Source: Anagrus nilaparvatae
Taxonomy: Eukaryota; Arthropoda; Insecta; Hymenoptera; Mymaridae
Assembly: GCA_022575985.1 (NCBI GenBank)
Contig: JAKSXM010000007.1
Location: 10,046,501-10,110,500, forward strand
Reading direction: 5' to 3'
DNA: 64,000 nt
The position numbers were made by a program, and so were the translations under genes. The notes beneath the pieces are model-generated. The model was not told where the DNA came from, did not search any database, and saw nothing but the letters and a program-made list of their open reading frames with translations. The number at the start of each line of letters is the position of its first letter. The first letter of the stretch is position 1. This document shows, piece by piece, positions 56,959 to 64,000 of the stretch.

Positions 56959-58603
56959 GATGTTGAGAATGATGGCGTGGTAATAAAATTGGCAAATAAA
57001 ATTTTTGCTTCAAAAAAAAATTGCAATTAAAGAATCTTATAAAGAAGTAATATCATCCTACTTCCATTCTGGGATTGATCAACTCGATTTTTCTAAAACT
57101 GAGGAAGCTGTGAAAGTAGTTAATGATTGGTGTTCTAAACAAACTAATTATAAAATTAAACAACTAATTGAACCAGGTAAGAAATATAGAAAATTTGAAG
57201 TATATAAAAAGATTTTTTTTTATTTTGTGCTTCTAATCATTATTTAGGTGATATAAATGAAGGCACTGCTATGATTATTAAATGCTGTTTATTTTAAATC
57301 TAATTGGAAATATCAATTTGATAAAAGGGACACCCAACCAAAATTTTTTATCTTAGTAAAGATTCTAAAATAGAAGTACCTACTACGTGTACTACGTGCA
57401 CTATGCATTTAAGTGAATATTTTCATTTTGGAACTTTAGATGATTTGGTTGCTCGTACATTGAACTTCCTTACAAAGTATATGAAAATGACTTTCATTAT
57501 TTACCTAGCAATTCAATTTTTCAATTTTATGGTATTGTTTTTAGAACGAAGATCTTACTATGCTTATTATTATTTTTCGCGATATTGATGAAATATCCAA
57601 GATAGAAAAGAATTTTTTTTTGCCTAAATTTAAAATTGAGACAACACTTTCTTTAGAAGAAGGTTTAAAACAGGTAATTTAAATCAACGTTGCATTTCTG
57701 ATGTTTATACGATTTATTATTATTATTTTTTTAAAAATCCAGCTTCAAATGACTAACAAGTTTGACGAGAAACATGCCGAATTCCAAAAAATGGCCGATA
57801 CTCCAGTAGTCGCTAACAAAGCTATTCAAAAAGTATTCATTGAAGTTAATGAAGAAGGTAGTGAAGCTGTTGCAGCTACTGGTAATAAAATTTCGTATTG
57901 TTTTACGTTGATTATTAAAATGGAACATCTTCTTAGGGAGGAGTACCCAAAAAAGTCCCTCGCAGAAGTGACGGAGGGAGGGAGGGGGGCCAAATGGACT
58001 TGCAATATTTTTGATTCAGGAACTCAGAATAATTAACATGGAATGTATTTATAAAAAGTTTTGATCGAGGGTATTAGAATAATACGAGTTTAGGGAATCC
58101 AAATAGTTTGGGTTTAGAATCTTAACATCTAGTAATGGTGATAAACACCAATTATAAAAATAGCGAAATATTTTCATTATACCTAATCTTCAGCTGTAAG
58201 TAATCATGTTCCATGCACTCAGGTAGGGTTTAGATAAACCGGTTATAAGTTTTTTAATTTGGGGGCTTAAAATACTTAAATTTTATGGACTTAAAATAAT
58301 TTCAATTTAGTGACATTTTATAATTTTGGTTCTATGATTTGTAGTAAATAGGGAGTATATTTTAAAACTGTTATAAGTGAACATGTTCCATGATCGTTGG
58401 TTATGTGAACACACAAACAAGTTATAAATTTTTTTAAATTTATATTGATTTTTCTAATTTTAGTTGTTGAGGCAGTATTTGTACAAAGCTTGACTGATGA
58501 AACCAATGTTCACGTTGACAGACCATTTTTGTTCAGAATCTTTGATAAGAAAAGAAATGTTTTCCTTTTTAGCGGAAGAGTTTCAAATCCATTGATGTCT
58601 TAA
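56959..58603 (+). pseudogene. Serpin pseudogene (exons 3-7 of serpin 2)
   Basis: Exon remnants lie at 56959-57176, 57248-57476, 57546-57673, 57743-57881 and 58464-58603. Breaks: one extra A in the poly-A run of exon 3 (about 57011-57020); a 2-base loss in exon 4 (AATG ATTATT near 57272), a lost base near 57345 and an insert with actacgtg repeats near 57385; and a loss of about 60 bases in exon 5 (57613). Exons 6 and 7 remain open, including the EEGSEAVAAT hinge and the same loop as serpin 2. Without promoter and exons 1-2, function is unlikely. Confidence 0.92.
57920..58430 (-). repeat. Repeat family A, copy in pseudogene intron
   Basis: Same position and orientation as the copy at 28330-28955 but shorter in the middle, so it was carried along by the duplication and later lost sequence. 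Confidence 0.8.
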
Positions 58604-58842
58604 GAATAAAAGTATATTTTGTTATTAATTATCATATTTTTATGATTTTTTAATTGAATTACAAGACCGATTGTTTGTTTATAAAAGTTTTAAAATAAAA
58701 ATATATAGGTACTTATACTTTTGTCATATTGCTATAAAAATTTTATTTAATAAAAATTTAAACACAGATTAATGCTAACTGCAAGTCGACTCAAAGTCGA
58801 TCAATTTGTCTGAAATTAATTTTGAAATTTAGATGGTATTAA

Positions 58843-59567
58843 GGCCACTGTCTCTTTATTGGGATTTTTTTTTTCATATTTTTTTTATTTCATTATCTTA
58901 TGTTAAAACATTTCAAGAATCTAAAAAACAAATTTCAAGCAAAAAAAAAATATGTTTTTTAGATATTTCGATTTTTATGGGTCGTAGTCATATGAAAACA
59001 TATGCATTTAAAAACTTTAAACGCGTTTTTCTCAAAACTACTTTTTTGAAATCGGTTCCCACGCTAGCTCAAAAACTAATTGAGCTATCGACATGAATAT
59101 TGTTTCATTTTTTTCGTTTTTGCAATACCTAGTATGTGAACCAACAATATCAGGTTTTTATGCATCAGAAAATTTTTTATTGTCCGTTTTAGGCGCATTT
59201 TTTAACGTCTAAAACTGCATTTTTCGTTTTTAGTTCCCCAAATAGTCAATTTTTTGTATTTTTTGCTAAATGTTGGTTCACATACAAGAGGAAACTATAA
59301 AGACTAATATGCCTTTTTATTTTTTTGTTTTGATGCCTACAATAGGCGCTATGATGGGAACCGTTTTTCAATTTTTTTTTCGAGCCTCTACTTTCACGCC
59401 ATCTACAAACTTTAAAAAAAAAGCATATGAAACAAAAATTTTTTTATGTCATCTAGAATAGTTTTGTAATTATTTAAAAATAAATTTGTAAACTTTTATA
59501 ATAAAACAGCTGAGAAAAAAAATGTTGAAAATCCTTTGAAAATCGTCACAATAAAGAGACAGTGGCC
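58843..59567. mobile_element. TTAA-flanked MITE (piggyBac-type), 725 bp
   Basis: Perfect 19-bp ends GGCCACTGTCTCTTTATTG and CAATAAAGAGACAGTGGCC with TTAA at 58839-58842 and 59568-59571. The interior has acgcgtttttctcaaaac like the element at 17500. Its frames are not recognised as proteins. Confidence 0.9.
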
Positions 59568-59571
59568 TTAA

Positions 59572-59734
59572 GATATTTTTTAATGACTCTATTGCTCATA
59601 ATTTTTAAGAATGTTATTTTAATGACTTTATCGACACAGAGAGCTAATTAATAAATATCTTAGTCATTAAAAGTCATTAAAAAATATCATTCATTAAAGT
59701 CATTAAAGTCATTACAGAGTCATTAAAAAATATC
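59572..59734. mobile_element. Second, smaller TTAA-flanked MITE, 163 bp, abutting the first
   Basis: GATATTTTTTAATGACTCT on the left mirrors AGAGTCATTAAAAAATATC on the right, bordered by TTAA (59568-59571, shared with the previous element, and 59735-59738). The interior is made of gtcattaaa repeats. Confidence 0.8.
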
Positions 59735-59808
59735 TTAAAATGGTTGTGGACCAAGAATCAACCGATAATTTTCAAGAAGAGAGTCTTTCTGGATTGCGAA
59801 TGTCATAC

Positions 59809-59880
59809 CTTCCTGTAGCTCAGTGGTTAGAGCGTCAGACTAGCAATCTGAAGGTCGTGGCTTCGCAACCACCAGGAGGG
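59809..59880 (+). tRNA. tRNA-Ala(AGC)-like sequence, probably a tRNA pseudogene or SINE head
   Basis: Acceptor CTTCCTG/CAGGAGG (one G-U pair), TA, D arm GCTC...GAGC, anticodon stem TCAGA/TCTGA with loop CTAGCAA (anticodon AGC, Ala) and variable loop AGGTC. The T arm is one base short (GTGG/CCAC, loop with TTCGCAA instead of TTCGAAT). A T run (59883-59888) follows directly, as for RNA polymerase III termination. The damaged B box suggests a non-functional copy or a tRNA-derived SINE. Confidence 0.65.
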
Positions 59881-60043
59881 ACTTTTTTCTTGAAAATTTT
59901 TTTATGCCTTTTTTAGGCTTAAAATATTATTAACATCATTTTCTATGTTTTAAAAAATTAATTTCGATGAAATTAAAATTTTAAAAAAAATTATAATTAC
60001 CCATGTAGAAATGAAATCCGTAAAACTTACTTGGGGGTCCGGG

Positions 60044-60214
60044 AAAAAAAATTTTTTTAATTTTTATTAATTATGTAATTTTAGCTTGATAAGGTCAACA
60101 AATCAGTTGACGAAACGTCGCTTTAACAACAGCAATAAAAAAATTTTGTAAACTATACATAAATTTTTTCATTTTATTCCATTTGGTCAATAAATTCAAA
60201 AAATATTCTATAAA
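60044..60214 (+). repeat. Upstream pseudo-LTR
   Basis: Starts in an A/T run and ends aaatattctataaa, ten bases before the ORF start. Matches 63335-63504. Confidence 0.88.
60083..60122 (+). ncRNA. Hammerhead-ribozyme-like motif in upstream pseudo-LTR
   Basis: Stem I AGC (60083-60085) with GCT (60120-60122), continued by TT/AA after a small internal loop. Core TTGATAA (60086-60092) plus an extra G. Stem II GTCAAC/GTTGAC (60094-60099, 60106-60111), loop aaatca. GAAAC (60112-60116), then GTC with possible cleavage after C60119. The best preserved of the motifs in the window; core positions 3 and 8 are U and A. Confidence 0.6.
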
Positions 60215-60223
60215 TTAATAAAA

Positions 60224-62891
60224 ATGGAAAATAGAAGCAGTGATAATATTCAAGATAATGGTTGTGGACCGAGAACCAACCAACCCATAAATTTGGGAAT
60301 TATAAAATTTATTCAAAGTGTTTATGGTGATCAAGATGCTGGCTATTTTAAGGACTTTATGAGCATACAAAAAGAATTGGCAATTTCTCTTGCTCGTCGG
60401 CGTTATTTATTACATTGCCGTACATACGATGAGGTTCCGAAACATATCTCAAATATTAAAAATAAACTTAGGAATAATATACAATTTTATTCAAATACAG
60501 GTATGAAAATTTTTGAAAAAAATACCGCAAGTTTTTGTAAAAATTTATTAAATACGGAAATCACGGATATTTGTTTGCATATAAAATACTTGAATAAAGT
60601 GTCAGACTTGATAAAAAATTTTATAAAAAACTCTAACATTAATAATAATTTAAAAAATAAATTCTTTGCTACTCAAACTGACAGATTTGAAAGCATTAGT
60701 CGTAGGCATAACAATTTATTATCTAACAAATTTAATAGAAATTCAAATGCCGTATGCACTACTGACACAGACATTGATCGCGAAGTAATTAAATTAAAAG
60801 ATAAATGGTTTAAAAACCTTACGGACATCGAAGTACCACAGGAAGTCGTAGAGGTGCTGTCTTTGGGCCCTAAATTTGGGTATAATGCTGACCTTAAAAA
60901 GTCTGACATAGTCGATATTTTTAAAGATGTAGAACATACTTTGCAGTACGTAGAATATTGTAATAGTACTAGAATCGCGAATAATAATGTAAATAATAGA
61001 AATAATAATAACAGTAATAATAGAAATAATAATACTAATTTGATGGACAATAATACTATTAATGAATTTCGTGGTAAATTTGCTAATGCTTTAAATAATG
61101 CAATTAAAAATAAAAAACATATGAGTATTGATGATAAAATTTTCAAAAATAAACTTAATATTACAAAAAAATTTTTAAGAGATAATCCGAATTTAACAGT
61201 GGTCAATGCTGATAAAGGTAGTACATCTATTTTAATGTTTAAAACTGATTATGATGGCAAAGTTTATGAGTTATTGTCAGATGTAAGGACTTATAGGTAC
61301 ATACGGGAAAGTAATAAATGTGTTATATTTTTAGAGGATTTACAGAAAGTATGCAGTTCTATACTACATTATTGGAACGATTTGGGCATATTAGGGAAAA
61401 AATATCATTATAGAGAGCTCACGCAAACCAACACTGTACTAGCTAGATTTTATGCGGTTATTAAATTACAGAAACTAGAATATCCGGGCCGACCTATAAC
61501 TTCAGATGTGGATAGTGTAGTCTACCTCGTAGCCAAATTTCTTAATCAATTTTTATCCGATTCCTGTGCGTTACCGAAATCTCATGTAAAAAACAGCAAT
61601 GATTTACGAAATAAGTTAAAAAATATTAATATACCGGATGATTACATCTTAGTATCATTAGATGTACAATCACTTTTTACGAATATTTCGGTGGAACTTG
61701 TAATCCAGAGTTTGGACCGTCGATGTGATGAAATTAGACGCAAGTGTCCATTGCCCTTTGAAGATGTTATCGATACGGTTAGATTTATATTCAATAATAC
61801 ATTTTTCACCTTCAAGGGCAAAGTTTATAAACAGATTTTGGGGTCTCCCATGGGATCGCCAATATCACCTCTTTTTGCGGACTTAGTTATGGATATGTTA
61901 GAAACTGAGTGTTTAGCACAATTAGGATTTCAACCACTTACGCTATGTTGATGACATCCTATTGTGTATTCCGAAAGATAAAGTTAATTTTACAGTGGAT
62001 ATTTTTAATCGGTTTAATAACAACTTAAAATTTACACATGAAGTCGAATCTAATAACAGCATAAATTTTTTAGATTTAAAACTTATAAGAACGGAAGCGA
62101 ACAACGAAATTATTACAAATTGGTACCAAAAACCAACTTTTTCAGGGCGCGTTTTAAGCTTTAAATCGAACCATCCGAGACATCAAAAAATAGCGATGGT
62201 TTACAATCTTGTGGACAAGGCAACCCTACTTTCTGACGCGCAATTTCACGATAAAAATTTAAAATACGTGAAATCAATATTACTATTAAATGACTATCCA
62301 CTGCATTTCATAAATAAATATATCAAAAAACGGAAATTTGTGAACTCTCATCACGACGGTATTAACTTGAGAGACATACGCAGCCGAATTTATGCACAAA
62401 AACTAAAAATAAAATTACCACTAAAAACGCATTATTTTGATGAAATTTCGCACCTTATGAAACAGTTTAACATTTTGCCCATCGTATACGTAAAAGATAA
62501 CTTATCGAAAATTATTACTAAAAACAAGGACATAATACCATTATTATCGCGGCCGAATTGTGTATACTTACTAAAATGTACTAAGTGCCAAGCCTCATAT
62601 GTTGGAGAAACAAAAAAAGCTTTAAGGTATCGGGTAAATAAACATAGACGCGATGTTAATAACGAACTTAATGAGGTGATACCTAAACATTGTAAAAATG
62701 GGCATATTATGGATTGGGAATCACCGCGAATTATTGATATCGAGCCGGTTTACAGAAAACGGACGATTTCCGAGTTAGCTCATATGCACCAACAACCCTA
62801 TCCGTTAAATTCCAAAGATGACGTAAATAAACTACATCGTCCATATAAGCCGGTATTTAAAACAATGTGTCGTTTTTTCAAGACAATTTCT

Positions 62892-62894
<3 letters not shown>
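60224..62894 (+). pseudogene. Penelope-like polyprotein: reverse transcriptase plus GIY-YIG endonuclease, one frameshift
   Basis: Primes and copies element RNA and cuts the target. The first frame (60224-61951, MENRSSDNIQDNG) has an Asn-rich linker at about 250-275, a GRPITSDVDSV block, SLDVQSLFTNI (motif A, catalytic Asp at about 480) and ILGSPMGSPISPLFADL (motif B). A one-base change between motif B and 61938 shifts the frame, so YVDD (motif C, 61944-61955) is read only in the second frame (61962-62894 by its first Met). That frame ends with the GIY-YIG-type block VYLLKCTKCQASYVGET and a downstream R and H. About 890 codons in total, usual for the family. Apart from the shift it is open, so a sequencing error or very recent damage is possible. 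Confidence 0.88.

Positions 62895-62926
<32 letters not shown>
62893..62926. repeat. (TA)n/(AC)n microsatellite
   Basis: About 12 TA units followed by acacacac immediately after the Penelope-like stop codon. Confidence 0.9.
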
Positions 62927-62927
<1 letters not shown>

Positions 62928-63334
62928 CATTGTATGTATATAAAATTAAAAAGCAAAAACAAAATTATTACTTTTCTCCGTATGTTCCTATAAAACCCTT
63001 TAAATTTAAATCTCGTTATAACATAAACAAAAATTAATGACAAACTCACATTTTAGTAATGTATTATACGTATGTGTATATTTAAAATTTTATATATATG
63101 TGTCACACTTCCTATAACTATATTAAAATAATCGGTACTTAAGAAAAAAATTGTAATCCGAATCTAATAAAATATCCAACGTACTTTAAATTTTAGACTT
63201 TAATAAAAAAATAAAATAAAAATAGTCTCAGTTTTACATCAGACTCAGTGACATGAGTGTATAAATATTATACACACAAAAATTGTTAAATCGGTAAATG
63301 AACATACATATATTGTAAATTTTAATATTGTGAG

Positions 63335-63504
63335 AAAAAAATTTTTTTAATTTTTATTAATTATGTAATTTTAGCTTGATAAGGTCAACAAATCAGTTGA
63401 CGAAACGTCGCTTTAACAACAGCAATAAAAAAATTTTGTAAACTATACATAAATTTTTTCATTTTATTCCATTTGGTCAATAAATTCAAAAAATATTCTA
63501 TAAA
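63335..63504 (+). repeat. Downstream pseudo-LTR
   Basis: Direct copy of 60044-60214, ending aaatattctataaa; the flank beyond starts ctgatcagtatg. Confidence 0.88.
63373..63412 (+). ncRNA. Hammerhead-ribozyme-like motif in downstream pseudo-LTR
   Basis: Same sequence as 60083-60122: TTGATAA core, GTCAAC/GTTGAC stem II and GAAACGTC. Possible cleavage after C63409. Confidence 0.6.
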
Positions 63505-64000
63505 CTGATCAGTATGTCACGCTTTTTTTCATCAGTAACTGATTACGCATGCGCATAAGTGGTTACAAAATTTTTTTATTTTAGTTTTGTTTTTATAAGG
63601 TTATGAATTTTGCTTTAAAAAAATACCGACAAAACGAGAAAATGTGTATGTTAAAACCCGATATTATGTATTTTCTTGTTTAAAAACGAGATTTTTAATA
63701 AATCTCGTTTATAAAAAAGAAATAGCGCTGTTTCCTTTATGTAAAAGTGAAATACATAAATTTCTCGTTTTGAAATCCGTTGCGTTCCAAATAAAAATTT
63801 TAAAACGAGAAAAGTTAATAAAAAAACTCTTTTTACAAAAGATAATAAAATATTATCTTTTATTATGTTTAGCAGAGAATATATGTGTATTTTCTGCTCC
63901 TGTTAGATTATTTATTAAATTTTTTGTTAACATTAAATAAATTAAATTATATTTTATAAAATATAATATTTCATTTAATAAATTATGTTAAAAAAAAGAG
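63505..64000. other. Non-coding AT-rich end of window
   Basis: No gene recognised. The word aaacgaga and its inverse tctcgttt recur several times (63680-63820), giving the short frame here its periodic look. Confidence 0.45.

Larger units (their letters stand above)
56870..58829 (+). repeat. Segmental duplication of serpin 2 (27240-29342)
   Basis: Homology begins at ataatgcagagttagg (56871, matching about 27240 in intron 2) and ends at gaaattaattttgaaa (58829, matching about 29342). It therefore contains exons 3-7, introns and the 3' flank but not the promoter or exons 1-2. A TTAA MITE begins ten bases after the end. Confidence 0.9.
60044..63504 (+). mobile_element. Penelope-like retroelement with direct pseudo-LTRs
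   Basis: Two direct repeats of about 170 bp (60044-60214 and 63335-63504; shift exactly 3290) enclose a reverse transcriptase and GIY-YIG coding region (60224-62894). Each repeat contains a hammerhead-like motif, as known for Penelope-like elements. The repeats look nearly identical, so the copy is probably young. A (TA)n/(AC)n stretch follows the coding end (62893-62926). Confidence 0.9.

Noticed and set aside
59739..59920. Frame reading through the tRNA-like unit (YLPVAQWLERQTSNLKV)
   Set aside because: This is the well-known artefact of translating a tRNA gene.
60673..61206. Minus-strand 177-codon frame
   Set aside because: It is antisense to the Penelope-like reverse transcriptase frame, with Leu-rich low-complexity sequence from the Asn/Lys codons.

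Overview
The window is very AT-rich eukaryotic DNA and reads as an insect nuclear genome. Supporting signs are two divergent ionotropic-receptor genes, serpin genes with GT-AG introns and an arthropod TATA/TCAGT promoter layout, an R1-clade retrotransposon, a Penelope-like retroelement and many small DNA-transposon derivatives (MITEs). A parasitoid hymenopteran is my best guess, but that is inference and unproven. Real host coding sequence is a small fraction; most of the window is repeats inserted into other repeats.

Layout. 0.1-2.9 kb: a long inverted-repeat (foldback) element split by a 1.29-kb piggyBac derivative with perfect 13-bp ends and TTAA duplications. 3.1-3.7 kb: a palindrome with two outward-facing hammerhead-like motifs, then a Harbinger-type MITE. 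4.5-6.3 kb: intron-poor ionotropic receptor 1. 6.3-9.2 kb: dispersed repeats. 9.3-16.7 kb: serpin gene 1 (7 exons, 379 aa, predicted Arg-Ser reactive site) plus a shortened alternative last exon; intron 1 holds a MITE containing a 130-bp satellite. 17.5-18.2 kb: a TTAA MITE. 18.4-19.1 kb (minus): a SAM methyltransferase without introns in its coding region. 19.9-23.1 kb (minus): two damaged R1-type copies. 23.1-25.7 kb: GC-rich tandem repeats and fragments. 26.0-29.1 kb: serpin gene 2 (7 exons, 381 aa, complete). 29.1-32.2 kb: no gene seen. 32.2-50.8 kb: a 16-kb nested inverted-repeat complex whose arms serve as filled/empty site controls for several insertions, then a foldback element and a small MITE. 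51.6-54.1 kb: a TA MITE, then ionotropic receptor 2. 54.9-55.8 kb: a third R1 fragment. 56.9-58.8 kb: a duplicated, decayed serpin 2 (exons 3-7 only). 58.8-59.7 kb: two abutting TTAA MITEs. 59.8 kb: a tRNA-Ala-like sequence. 60.0-63.5 kb: a nearly full-length Penelope-like element with direct pseudo-LTRs, a GIY-YIG domain and one frameshift just before the YVDD catalytic box.

How the genes relate. The two full serpins are paralogues with identical intron phases but different reactive-centre residues, which points to different protease targets. The two receptors share architecture and belong to the chemosensory IR family. The most interesting signal is a hammerhead-ribozyme-like motif found in three unrelated repeat contexts (3.2/3.4 kb, 37.8/47.8 kb, 60.1/63.4 kb). 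All three share a non-canonical core in which two core positions have changed together.
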